This document shows positions 6,174-13,520 of a DNA stretch of 16,427 nucleotides, in pieces. The DNA comes from JBHHXR01 sp046757205 (GTDB lineage Bacteria > Pseudomonadota > Alphaproteobacteria > Rhodobacterales > Rhodobacteraceae), in assembly GCA_046757205.1 (NCBI GenBank), contig JBHHXR010000050.1, positions 1 through 16,427 of the forward strand, given 5' to 3'. The first letter of the stretch is position 1. The number at the start of each line of letters is the position of its first letter. A program made the translations under genes and the position numbers. Below the pieces are notes generated by a model. It worked only from the letters and a program-made list of their open reading frames with translations. It did no database searches and was not told the origin of the DNA.

Positions 6174-6959
6174 ATGCCACTTTCAAGCAGGACGGCCGTG
6201 GTAACGGGATCCAATTCCGGGATCGGCCTCGGTGTGGCGTGGGCGCTGGCCCGCGCAGGCGCCGATGTCGCGATCAATTCGTTCACCGATCGGAAGGAAG
6301 ACCATGCGCTGGCCAAGGAGATCGCCGATCAGACCGGGGCGGCGGTTCAGTACATTCAGGCCGACATGGCGGAGGGCGAGGATTGCCGGCGCCTGATATC
6401 GGACGCGGCGGCGGTATTCGGAGGCGTCGATATCCTGGTGAACAACGCCGGGATCCAGCATGTCGCTCCGATCGAGGAATTCCCGGTCGACATGTGGAAC
6501 CGGATCATCGCCATCAACATGAACTCCGCCTTTCACACCACCGCCGCCGCCGTCGGCGGGATGCGCAAGGGCGGATGGGGACGGATCGTCAACATCTCTT
6601 CGGCGCACGGGCTGACCGCTTCGCCCTACAAGTCCGCCTACGTGACCGCCAAGCACGGGGTGGTCGGCATGACCAAGGTCGTGGCGCTGGAGACCGCCGA
6701 GGACCCGATAACCTGCAACGCGATATGTCCGGGCTATGTGCTGACACCGCTCGTGGAGGCGCAGATCCCCGAACAGATGAGGGTTCACAACATGGACCGC
6801 GAGACGGTGATCCGCGAGGTGATGCTGGAACGCCAGCCGTCTCGCCAGTTCGCCACGGTCGAGCAGATCGGCGGTATCGTGAAGTTCCTGTGTTCCGACG
6901 CCGCCGACCAGATAACCGGCACCACTATCTCGGTCGACGGCGGCTGGACCGCGCTGTGA
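6174..6959 (+). CDS. bdhA: 3-hydroxybutyrate dehydrogenase (SDR)
   Basis: NAD-dependent oxidation of (R)-3-hydroxybutyrate to acetoacetate, used in growth on polyhydroxybutyrate or ketone bodies; cytoplasmic. 261 residues, the normal length. The SDR landmarks are all present: TGSNSGIG (11-18), NNAG (90-93), Asn115, Ser143, Tyr156, Lys160. The substrate pocket matches the Pseudomonas fragi enzyme with a +1 offset: Gln95, His145, Lys153, Gln197, Trp258. The known Trp187 is Tyr188 here, in CPGYVLTPL. Two adjacent ATGs exist at 6171 and 6174. GAGGG ends 4 bases before 6174 and only one before 6171, so 6174 is preferred. An upstream extension would run through the sRNA terminator and is not credible. 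It probably begins a three-gene set with the ligase and FrnE-like genes, after an 80-bp gap. Confidence 0.92.
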   Translation: MPLSSRTAVVTGSNSGIGLGVAWALARAGADVAINSFTDRKEDHALAKEIADQTGAAVQYIQADMAEGEDCRRLISDAAAVFGGVDILVNNAGIQHVAPIEEFPVDMWNRIIAINMNSAFHTTAAAVGGMRKGGWGRIVNISSAHGLTASPYKSAYVTAKHGVVGMTKVVALETAEDPITCNAICPGYVLTPLVEAQIPEQMRVHNMDRETVIREVMLERQPSRQFATVEQIGGIVKFLCSDAADQITGTTISVDGGWTAL

Positions 6960-7039
6960 CGCGCCGCCGGCCCCGCATATCGACTTGAAGCCACCGGGCG
7001 GGTAAGTCTGCCTGGTCCATCACAGCGTGCGGTTGCGGC

Positions 7040-8593
7040 ATGACCGGATTGAAGATTTCGCTTTACGACACCGGCGCGCCTCCGGCCTGCCCGGCCCCGT
7101 TCAACATGGTCCGGCACACGCTGTTCCATGACGGCGCGAAGGACGCAAAGGTCGCTCTGGAGGTGCTCGCCACGCCCGGTGAAGTCGCCGAAAGCTGGAC
7201 TTACGGCGAGCTCCGTACCGCCGTTCTGTCGACGGCGAGCGGGCTGTCGGACATGGGGATCGGCCGTGGCGACAGGGTCGTGATCCGCATCGGGCACCGG
7301 ATCGAGTTCCCCATCCTGTTTTTCGCGCTGCAGGCCGTTGGCGCGGTGCCGGTGCCGATCTCGCCGATGCTGACGCCGCACGAACTGGCGGCGATTGTCG
7401 CCGATGTCGAGCCGGCGTGCCTGTGCGTCGACGAGACGACGGGCGACGCCGGCGCCGGGCGGGAAAAGGAGCTGACGCTTGCCGATCTGGCTGCCATGCG
7501 CGGGCTGCCGCCGGCCGTGATTGCAGAGACCGATCCGAACGATACGGCGCTTGTCGTCTATACATCCGGGACCGGCGGCAGGCCCAAGGGCGTCGAGCAC
7601 GCGCATCGCGCCGCCTGGGCCCGGCGGATGATGTGGGCGAACTGGTATGGCCTGACGCCCGGCGACCGGGTGCTGCACGCCGGCGCGTTCAACTGGACTT
7701 TCACTCTTGGCGCCGGATTGAGCGATCCGTGGGCGGCCGGAGCAACGGCGCTGATCTATACCGGCAGTCCGGACCCGGGTGTCTGGGCGATGCTCGCCAT
7801 GCAGCATGGTGCAACGATTTTTGCCGCTGTTCCCGGGGTTTACCGGCAACTGTTGAATTCGGATACCGATTGCCGCGCGGGATTTTCCGGTCTGCGCCAT
7901 GGAATCACCGCAGGTGAAGCCTTGCCGGCCGGTTTGCTGGCTCGATGGACGGAAGCGACCGGCAAGCCGCTTTTTGAGGCCTACGGCATGTCCGAGATAT
8001 CGACCTTCGTTTCGTCGGGGCCGGATACCCCCGTGCGGCCGGGATCGGCCGGCCGGCCGCAGCACGGGCGGCGGGTGGCGATCCTTCCCGAAGACGGCGG
8101 CGAGGCGCCGGTACCGGCGGGCACACCGGGGCTGATCGCGATTTGGCGCCGGGATCCGGGGTTGATGAAAGGCTACTGGCGCCAGCCGGAGGCAACGTCA
8201 GCGGCCTGCCGCGGCGAATGGTTCGTCAGCAGCGACCGCGCGGTCATGGATGCCGACGGGTACATCTTTCACCTCGGGCGCGCCGACGAGGTGATGAATG
8301 CGCAGGGCTATCGCGTCTCCCCACAGGAAGTTGAACAGATCATACGCAAATTCGACGGTATAGAGGACTGCGCGGTGGCCGAAGTCGCGGTCCGGCGGGA
8401 CGTCAACGTCGTCGGCGCGTTTTTTGTCGGAGACCCGGGCGTGGATGAAGACGCATTGACGAAGCACTGCCAGACCTTCCTGGCCGCCTACAAGTGCCCG
8501 AGAATCGTGCGCCGCGTCGACGCCCTGCCGAGAAACGCGAACGGCAAGCTCATGCGCCGTGAGTTGACCAAGTCCTTTTCCGTGAAGGCCTGA
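7040..8593 (+). CDS. AMP-forming acyl-CoA synthetase, substrate unknown
   Basis: A class I adenylate-forming enzyme of 517 residues that would activate a carboxylic acid with ATP and CoA. Motifs in order: P-loop-like YTSGTGGRPKG (174-184; Gly in place of the usual second Thr), NWTFTLGAGL in the acyl pocket region, EAYGMSE (A5), EWFVSSDRAVMDADGY (the usual TGD is SSD, Asp kept), GRADEVMNAQGYRVSP hinge, and NANGKLMRR with the catalytic C-terminal Lys. It is too short to be acetoacetyl-CoA synthetase (about 650 residues) and resembles the benzoate/medium-chain acid ligase type. Being next to bdhA suggests a short hydroxy- or oxo-acid, but this is inference. The ribosome-binding site is weak. The ATG at 7040 places the N-terminus well. 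Three bases separate it from the next gene. Confidence 0.85.
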   Translation: MTGLKISLYDTGAPPACPAPFNMVRHTLFHDGAKDAKVALEVLATPGEVAESWTYGELRTAVLSTASGLSDMGIGRGDRVVIRIGHRIEFPILFFALQAVGAVPVPISPMLTPHELAAIVADVEPACLCVDETTGDAGAGREKELTLADLAAMRGLPPAVIAETDPNDTALVVYTSGTGGRPKGVEHAHRAAWARRMMWANWYGLTPGDRVLHAGAFNWTFTLGAGLSDPWAAGATALIYTGSPDPGVWAMLAMQHGATIFAAVPGVYRQLLNSDTDCRAGFSGLRHGITAGEALPAGLLARWTEATGKPLFEAYGMSEISTFVSSGPDTPVRPGSAGRPQHGRRVAILPEDGGEAPVPAGTPGLIAIWRRDPGLMKGYWRQPEATSAACRGEWFVSSDRAVMDADGYIFHLGRADEVMNAQGYRVSPQEVEQIIRKFDGIEDCAVAEVAVRRDVNVVGAFFVGDPGVDEDALTKHCQTFLAAYKCPRIVRRVDALPRNANGKLMRRELTKSFSVKA

Positions 8594-8596
8594 CCG

Positions 8597-9244
8597 GTGA
8601 TTTCACTCGACATCATTTCCGATCCGATCTGCCCATGGTGCTATATCGGCAAGGCCAATCTCGACCGCGCGCTGGAGGGGAACCCGGATCACCCGTTCCT
8701 GATCACCTGGCATCCGTTCCAGCTCAACCCCGACATGCCCGCCGGGGGCGTCGACCGACGCGCCTATCTCGAGGCCAAGTTCGGCAAGGACCAGGCGGGT
8801 CATTTCTACGCGCGGATCGAGGAAGCGGCCCGGTCGGCCGGCCTCGATGTGGATTTCTCCAAGATCTCAAGAACCCCGAACACCGTCGACCCGCACCGCC
8901 TGATCCACTGGGGCCGGCTGGAGGGGCGGCAAACGCTTGTCGTCAGCCAGCTTTTCCACCGCTATTTCAGGAATGGCGATGACATTTCCGATCACGCCGT
9001 CCTGCTCGAGGTCGCACGCACCGTGGGAATGGACACCGAGCTTGTTCGCAGACTGCTGGCCAGCGATGCCGATGTTGCCGAGGTCCGCGAAGAGGACAGC
9101 CGGGCGCGCAGGATGGGCGTGAACGGCGTTCCGGTGTTCGTGATCGGCGGACGGCAGGCCGTAACCGGCGCCCAGCCGGCTGAGTTCTGGTCGCGGGTGA
9201 TCTCCGAGCTTACGGACGCCACGGCGAAGCCGGGATCAGCCTGA
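8597..9244 (+). CDS. DsbA-family oxidoreductase, FrnE-like
   Basis: A thioredoxin-fold protein of 215 residues with the CPWC redox pair at 12-15 in DIISDPICPWCYIGK, and a C-terminal cis-Pro segment GVNGVPVFVIGG. Together these are the hallmarks of the cytoplasmic FrnE / 2-hydroxychromene-2-carboxylate-isomerase-like branch of the DsbA family. No signal peptide is visible, so it is probably cytoplasmic, acting as a dithiol-disulfide oxidoreductase or a glutathione-linked isomerase. The start is GTG at 8597 with AAGG about 8 bases upstream; the very short N-terminus before the first strand excludes later starts. It sits 3 bp behind the ligase and should be co-transcribed and perhaps translationally coupled with it. 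The actual substrate is unknown. Confidence 0.88.
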   Translation: MISLDIISDPICPWCYIGKANLDRALEGNPDHPFLITWHPFQLNPDMPAGGVDRRAYLEAKFGKDQAGHFYARIEEAARSAGLDVDFSKISRTPNTVDPHRLIHWGRLEGRQTLVVSQLFHRYFRNGDDISDHAVLLEVARTVGMDTELVRRLLASDADVAEVREEDSRARRMGVNGVPVFVIGGRQAVTGAQPAEFWSRVISELTDATAKPGSA

Positions 9245-9296
9245 GGCAGGCGTGCCGCGTCCGGTCGGGCCCGGAGACGCGCCGCCACAGGGCATG

Positions 9297-9318
9297 CGCC
9301 CGCCAAGGGGCACGGGCG
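9297..9318 (+). other. GC-rich hairpin after the bdhA-ligase-frnE unit
   Basis: CGCCCG (9297-9302) and CGGGCG (9313-9318) form a 6-bp stem about 50 bases after the FrnE-like gene stops. No T-run follows, so it may be only a 3' stabilising or Rho-dependent end. The remainder of the gap to the tRNA (9319-9499) holds a small palindrome TGCCTGAACAGGCA (9415-9428) and no credible gene. Confidence 0.35.
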
Positions 9319-9499
9319 GGCGGCTGTGCGGATGGCTTGATGCGGAAAGAGGCGGCCGGCCGTGGAAGCGACCGTTGCGTCAGCAAGCGAAAGAACCGTG
9401 TGCTTGGAATCTGCTGCCTGAACAGGCAACATCGTGGAATCCCGGTGGAACCCCAACGGATTATTCCTCGTTGCATTTTCATCTAACTCATTGAAATCG

Positions 9500-9574
9500 T
9501 GGTGCTGCCGGAGAGATTTGAACTCTCGGCCTCTCCCTTACCAAGGGAGTGCTCTACCCCTGAGCTACGGCAGC
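9500..9574 (-). tRNA. tRNA-Thr (anticodon GGU)
   Basis: On the minus strand GCTGCCG at 9574 opens a 7-bp acceptor stem closing with CGGCAGC; D-arm GCTC/GAGC; anticodon stem CTCCC/GGGAG around loop TTGGTAA (anticodon GGT); T-arm GAGAG/CTCTC around TTCAAAT; discriminator A and an encoded CCA (9502-9500). All four stems are perfect. It decodes ACC and ACU. Confidence 0.97.
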
Positions 9575-9589
9575 CCGATCAGGCCCGCG

Positions 9590-9617
9590 GTTGTAGCCGA
9601 TCTGCGCTCGAGCGCAA
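9590..9617 (-). promoter_or_regulatory. Predicted promoter of tRNA-Thr with a 14-bp palindrome
   Basis: On the minus strand TTGCGC (9617-9612), 16 bp, TACAAC (9595-9590), placing the start about 9 bases before the mature 5' end. The -35 box overlaps the perfect palindrome TGCGCTCGAGCGCA (9603-9616). Confidence 0.5.
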
Positions 9618-9662
9618 GCTCAATCTGGACCCGGACGGGGCCGTGCTGTAGAGACGGGCGCG

Positions 9663-9827
9663 ATGACTGCCAGGCACGAGAGCAAACCCGGCGAGGCCGG
9701 AAAAACGGCTGCCGTGAAGGAAAGCCGCGAGGACCGGCTGCGCGCCGCCCTGCGGGCCAACCTGCAGCGCCGCAAGGCGCAGGAACGGGCCCGCCGTCAG
9801 GCGGCGGACAAGGACGAACGGGGCTGA
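9663..9827 (+). CDS. Small basic hypothetical protein, 54 residues
   Basis: A 54-codon frame running from ATG 9663 to TGA 9827, ending 22 bases before murA. The protein is highly charged and helix-prone, with DRLRAALRANLQRRKAQERA in the middle and an Arg/Ala/Glu-rich end; it has no Cys, Trp or membrane segment. Codon third positions are strongly G/C like the neighbouring genes, which supports coding. A ribosome-binding site is weak (GAGACGGG region). I believe similar short RRKAQ-containing proteins lie before murA in other alphaproteobacteria, but I cannot confirm this here. The function is unknown; the amphipathic basic helix could bind nucleic acid or a protein partner. Confidence 0.65.
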   Translation: MTARHESKPGEAGKTAAVKESREDRLRAALRANLQRRKAQERARRQAADKDERG

Positions 9828-9849
9828 CGACAGGCGGAAGGGGCAGAGG

Positions 9850-11115
9850 ATGGACAGTATTCTGATCAGGGGCGGGACGCCGCTCAGGGGGCGCATTCCG
9901 ATAGCCGGCGCCAAGAACGCCTGCCTGACGCTGATGCCGGCCGCTCTTCTGACCGACGAGCCACTGACGCTGACCAACGCACCGCGCCTGTCGGACATCC
10001 GCACCATGAGCACGCTGCTGACATCGCTCGGCTGCGAGGTGGCCAGCCTGCAGGACCAACGGGTTCTGGCGCTCGGGGCGGAAAACCTCACCAGCTTGAC
10101 GGCGGATTACGACATCGTGCGCAAGATGCGCGCCTCGATCCTGGTGCTCGGGCCGATGCTTGCGCGCGCGGGCAAGGCGGTAGTGTCGCTGCCGGGCGGC
10201 TGCGCCATCGGCGCGCGGCCGGTGGATTTGCACCTGCGCGGGCTGGAGGCGCTCGGCGCCCGGCTCGAGTTGCGCGACGGCTACGTGCACGCCAGCGCCA
10301 ATGGCGGGCTGAAGGGCGGCACCTTCGAATTCCCCATGGTGTCCGTCGGCGCTACCGAGAACCTGCTGATGGCGGCGGTGCTGGCCACCGGCACCACGGT
10401 TCTGAAGAACGCCGCCCGCGAGCCGGAAATCGGCGATCTCGCCGCCTGTCTGACGGCGATGGGCGCTCGGATCGAAGGTGCCGGAACCGCCACCATCACG
10501 ATCGAGGGGGTCGACCGCCTGCACGGGGCCACGCACCGCGTGATCGCCGACAGGATCGAGCTGGGAACCTACATGCTGTCGCCGGTGATAACGGGCGGCG
10601 AGGTCGAGCTGGTTGGCGGCCGGCGGGAGCTGGTGTCCGCATTCTGCGAAAAACTGGAGGCGGCCGGCGGCCGGATTTGCGAAACGCCGGACGGCCTCAA
10701 GGTGTCGCGCAACGACGGCGCGATCAGGGCCGTCGACGTCACCACCGCCCCGTTCCCCGGCTTTCCGACCGACCTCCAGGCCCAGATGATGGCGCTGCTG
10801 ACGCTGGCCGACGGGGTCTCGACGCTGGAGGAACGGATATTCGAAAACCGTTTCATGCACGCGCCGGAACTGTCGCGCATGGGAGCGGAGATCGAAGTGC
10901 ACGGCGGGACCGCGGTCGTCACCGGCGTCGATGCGCTGCGCGGCGCGCCGGTCATGGCGACGGATCTCCGAGCCTCGGTGTCGCTGCTCCTCGCCGGTCT
11001 GGCCGCCGAGGGCGAGACCCTCGTGCGGCGCGTTTACCACCTTGACCGCGGCTACGAACGCGTCGAAGAGAAGCTCTCGGCCTGTGGCGCCGACATCGAG
11101 AGGATCTCGGAGTAA
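9850..11115 (+). CDS. murA: UDP-N-acetylglucosamine 1-carboxyvinyltransferase
   Basis: First committed step of peptidoglycan synthesis: transfers enolpyruvate from PEP to UDP-GlcNAc in the cytoplasm. 421 residues, the standard length (E. coli 419). Conserved parts: GAKNA (20-24, Lys22 and Asn23), RKMRAS, the active loop LPGGCAIGARPVDLH with Cys118 (the residue alkylated by fosfomycin), GATENLLMAAVLA, FPTDLQAQ with the catalytic Asp, and IFENRFMH. Keeping Cys rather than Asp at 118 predicts a fosfomycin-sensitive enzyme. The start ATG 9850 has AAGGGG 6 bases upstream. DUF2948 begins 4 bases after the stop, so it heads an operon with the following genes. Confidence 0.98.
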   Translation: MDSILIRGGTPLRGRIPIAGAKNACLTLMPAALLTDEPLTLTNAPRLSDIRTMSTLLTSLGCEVASLQDQRVLALGAENLTSLTADYDIVRKMRASILVLGPMLARAGKAVVSLPGGCAIGARPVDLHLRGLEALGARLELRDGYVHASANGGLKGGTFEFPMVSVGATENLLMAAVLATGTTVLKNAAREPEIGDLAACLTAMGARIEGAGTATITIEGVDRLHGATHRVIADRIELGTYMLSPVITGGEVELVGGRRELVSAFCEKLEAAGGRICETPDGLKVSRNDGAIRAVDVTTAPFPGFPTDLQAQMMALLTLADGVSTLEERIFENRFMHAPELSRMGAEIEVHGGTAVVTGVDALRGAPVMATDLRASVSLLLAGLAAEGETLVRRVYHLDRGYERVEEKLSACGADIERISE

Positions 11116-11119
11116 CCCG

Positions 11120-11599
11120 ATGGCAGACGCTCGTTTCGAGGAAGGGGTCGAGGAACCGCTGCGCCTGATCGCGGTCAGCGGGGATGACCTGACGGTGATG
11201 TCGGCGCTTCTACAGGATGCCGTGGTGCAGGCCTCCGACGTCGCATGGATGAAACGCCGCCGCCGCTTCGCCGCCCTGGTCAACCGGTTCCGCTGGGAGG
11301 ACCGCGAAGACGCCGAGCGCCGGGGCCGCCCCTACGAACGGGTGCGCGCCACGCTGATGATCTGCGGCGTGCTCGGGGTCGCGGCAAACGGCATCGATCC
11401 TGCCGATCGTTCGCTGGTACTTTCGATACTCGCGCTACGCTTCGAAGAGGGCGAGGAGGGCGCCGGCAGCATCTACATCACCTTCGCCGGCGACGGCGAG
11501 ATCAGGATCGACGTGGAATGCCTAGACGTCACGCTCACCGACGTGACCCGGCCTTACCGCGCGCCCAGCGGCCACGTACCGACGCACCCGCCGGACTGA
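11120..11599 (+). CDS. DUF2948 family protein
   Basis: A 159-residue soluble protein of a family found in alphaproteobacteria, with no known activity. Features: MADARFEEG start followed by PLRLIAVSGDDLTVMSALLQ, a basic block KRRRRFAALVNRFRWED (about 42-58), and the C-terminal family signature VECLDVTLTDVTRPY (about 134-148). I chose ATG 11120 since GGAG lies 7 bases before it and the family begins here; the frame is also open upstream inside murA but that part is out of family. It lies between murA and hisD, as is usual for the family, which suggests a housekeeping role rather than a metabolic one in either pathway. Confidence 0.9.
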   Translation: MADARFEEGVEEPLRLIAVSGDDLTVMSALLQDAVVQASDVAWMKRRRRFAALVNRFRWEDREDAERRGRPYERVRATLMICGVLGVAANGIDPADRSLVLSILALRFEEGEEGAGSIYITFAGDGEIRIDVECLDVTLTDVTRPYRAPSGHVPTHPPD

Positions 11600-11625
11600 G
11601 ACCTTGGGAGCAACGGTGCGCAACA

Positions 11626-11673
11626 ACCGCCCCCGGGCACTCGGACCGGTTGAGCCGTCCGCGGCCGGGCGGT
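11626..11673 (+). promoter_or_regulatory. Extended imperfect hairpin before hisD
   Basis: ACCGCCC (11626-11632) pairs with GGGCGGT (11667-11673), enclosing an inner stem GGA(C)CGG / CCGTCC. There is no T-run and no His-codon-rich leader peptide, so it is not a classical his attenuator. It could be a weak terminator after DUF2948 or a processing site in a continuous mRNA. Confidence 0.4.
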
Positions 11674-11717
11674 AAGCAGAGGCAGTTTTCACGGCGCGCC
11701 GCGCCGCAGGAGGAACG

Positions 11718-13028
11718 ATGCCGGTATTTCTCGACAGCGCCGCGCCCGGTTTCGCGGCTGCGTTCGACCGCTTTCTGGCGGCCAGGCGGGATTCGGACGT
11801 CGATGTGGGCAATACCGTCGCCGCGATCATCGCCGATGTGCGAGCGCGTGGCGACGCGGCGCTGATCGAGCTGACCGCGCGGTTCGACGGTCTGAAGCTG
11901 CGTCCGGAAACGCTGGCCTTTTCGCATCGGGAACTCGACGCCGCCATCGCGCGGGTTCCGGACGCCGAGCGCCGGGCCCTGGAACTGGCGGCGGCGCGGA
12001 TCACGGCGTATCACGAACGCCAGCGACCGGCCGACGAACGCTGGACCGATGCCGCCGGCGCCGATCTCGGCTGGCGCTGGACGCCGGTTTCGTCTGCCGG
12101 TCTTTACGTCCCCGGCGGCCTTGCCTCCTACCCGTCGTCGGTGCTGATGAACGCCATCCCGGCGCAGGTCGCGGGCGTGAACAACCTGGTGATCTGCGCG
12201 CCGACGCCGGAAGGCAGGGTCAATCCGCTGGTTCTGCTGGCGGCGCGGCTGTCCGGGGTCGCAACGGTTTATCGCATCGGCGGGGCACAGGCGATAGCGG
12301 CACTCGCTTATGGCACCGAGACCGTCGCGCCGGTGGACAAGATCACCGGGCCGGGCAACGCCTTCGTGGCCGCCGCGAAGCGGCTGGTGTTCGGCCAGGT
12401 CGGCATCGACATGATTGCCGGCCCGTCGGAGGTCCTGGTCATCGCGGATGCGGCCAACGACGCCGGCTGGATCGCCCTCGACCTGCTCAGCCAGGCCGAA
12501 CACGACGAGAGCGCCCAGGCGATCCTCGTCACCGACGACGCGGCCTTCGGACGCGCCGTTGCCGGGGCCGTCGAGGCACGTCTGAAAACCTTGCGGCGCG
12601 CCCGGATCGCCGGTGCGAGCTGGCGCGATTTCGGGGCCGTCATCACCGTGCGCGACATGGCCGAAGCGGCCACGATTTCGGACCGTATCGCCCCCGAGCA
12701 CCTGCAAATCTGCGTTGCCGACGCCGAGGCGCTGGCCGCGCGCGTCAGCCACGCCGGCGCCATCTTTCTCGGCGCCTGGACCCCGGAGGCGATCGGCGAC
12801 TATGTCGGCGGGCCGAACCACGTCCTGCCCACCGCCCGTTCGGCGCGGTTTTCCTCCGGCCTGTCGGTCCTCGATTTCATGAAGCGGACGACCATCAGCC
12901 GCATGGTGCCGGCGGCCCTGGCCGCTATCGGACCGGCGGCCGAAACACTGGCGGTATCGGAGGACCTGGAGGCGCACGGCCTGTCGGTCCGGGCCCGCCT
13001 CGACAGGCTGAACGAGACAACGTCATGA
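11718..13028 (+). CDS. hisD: Histidinol dehydrogenase
   Basis: Last two steps of histidine synthesis: NAD-dependent oxidation of L-histidinol to histidine through the aldehyde. 436 residues, normal length. Seen: GLYVPGG and SSVLMNAIPAQVAGV, YRIGGAQAIAALAYGT, KITGPGN, zinc ligands in SQAEHD (Gln and His), the catalytic pair Glu327-His328 in IAPEHLQ (E. coli 326/327), GDYVGGPNHVLPT (Asp ligand), and EAHGLSVR (His ligand near the end). A strong AGGAGG is 4 bases before ATG 11718. hisG, which often precedes hisD, is absent here; a 118-bp gap with the hairpin stands in its place. The UPF0262 gene overlaps its stop by 4 bp. Confidence 0.98.
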   Translation: MPVFLDSAAPGFAAAFDRFLAARRDSDVDVGNTVAAIIADVRARGDAALIELTARFDGLKLRPETLAFSHRELDAAIARVPDAERRALELAAARITAYHERQRPADERWTDAAGADLGWRWTPVSSAGLYVPGGLASYPSSVLMNAIPAQVAGVNNLVICAPTPEGRVNPLVLLAARLSGVATVYRIGGAQAIAALAYGTETVAPVDKITGPGNAFVAAAKRLVFGQVGIDMIAGPSEVLVIADAANDAGWIALDLLSQAEHDESAQAILVTDDAAFGRAVAGAVEARLKTLRRARIAGASWRDFGAVITVRDMAEAATISDRIAPEHLQICVADAEALAARVSHAGAIFLGAWTPEAIGDYVGGPNHVLPTARSARFSSGLSVLDFMKRTTISRMVPAALAAIGPAAETLAVSEDLEAHGLSVRARLDRLNETTS

Positions 13029-13513
13029 GCGGACCGAACCGGCTTGTCGATGTCGAGCTTGACGAAACCGGCCTGCCCGTGCCGACGCCGGAGGTCGAGC
13101 AGGAACGCCGCGTCGCGATCTTCGACCTGCTCGAGCGGAACAGGTTTGCCGTGCCGGGGCGCAATGGCCAACCGGGGCCGGACGGGCCGTTCGTGCTCCG
13201 CCTGGCGATCCGCGAGCGTCGCCTGGTATTCGAGGTCGAGACCGAAGAACGCCGGCCGGCCGCCGCCTTCCACCTGTCGCTGACACCGTTTCGTCAGGTC
13301 ATCAGGGACTATTTCCAGATCTGCGAAAGCTATTTCGACGCCGTAAAACGGCTGCCGCCGAGCCAGATCGAAGCCATCGACATGGGCCGGCGCGGCATCC
13401 ACAACGAAGGCTCGCGCGTCCTGATGGAACGGCTCGAAGGCAAGGTGGAAACCGACATGGACACCGCGCGGCGGCTGTTCACCCTGATCTGCGTCCTGCA
13501 TTTCAAGGGCTGA
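13025..13513 (+). CDS. UPF0262 family protein
   Basis: A 162-residue protein of the alphaproteobacterial UPF0262 family, function unknown. Recognisable blocks are VEQERRVAIFDLLERN (about 23-38), LSLTPFRQVIRDYFQICESY (about 85-104), and IDMGRRGIHNEGSRVLMERL (about 119-138). The ATG sits inside the hisD stop (ATGA), so translation is probably coupled to hisD. It is soluble, without signal or membrane segments. The families at this locus co-occur with hisD and the phosphatase so consistently in alphaproteobacteria that a shared housekeeping context is likely. Confidence 0.92.
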   Translation: MSGPNRLVDVELDETGLPVPTPEVEQERRVAIFDLLERNRFAVPGRNGQPGPDGPFVLRLAIRERRLVFEVETEERRPAAAFHLSLTPFRQVIRDYFQICESYFDAVKRLPPSQIEAIDMGRRGIHNEGSRVLMERLEGKVETDMDTARRLFTLICVLHFKG

Positions 13514-13520
13514 AGCAGGT

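Noticed and set aside
6785..8065. 426-codon minus-strand frame opposite bdhA and the ligase
   Set aside because: Shadow spanning two real genes and their gap.
9434..9865. Frame giving RRDLNSRPLPYQGSALPLSY
   Set aside because: This is the well-known false protein from reading a tRNA on its opposite strand (tRNA-Thr here).
9565..11283. 572-codon minus-strand frame opposite murA
   Set aside because: Antisense shadow caused by high GC at third positions; murA is unambiguous.
11626..11673. Histidine attenuator before hisD
   Set aside because: No leader peptide with a run of His codons and no T-run after the hairpin.
11535..12977. 480-codon minus-strand frame opposite hisD
   Set aside because: Shadow frame with no family match; hisD has all catalytic residues.
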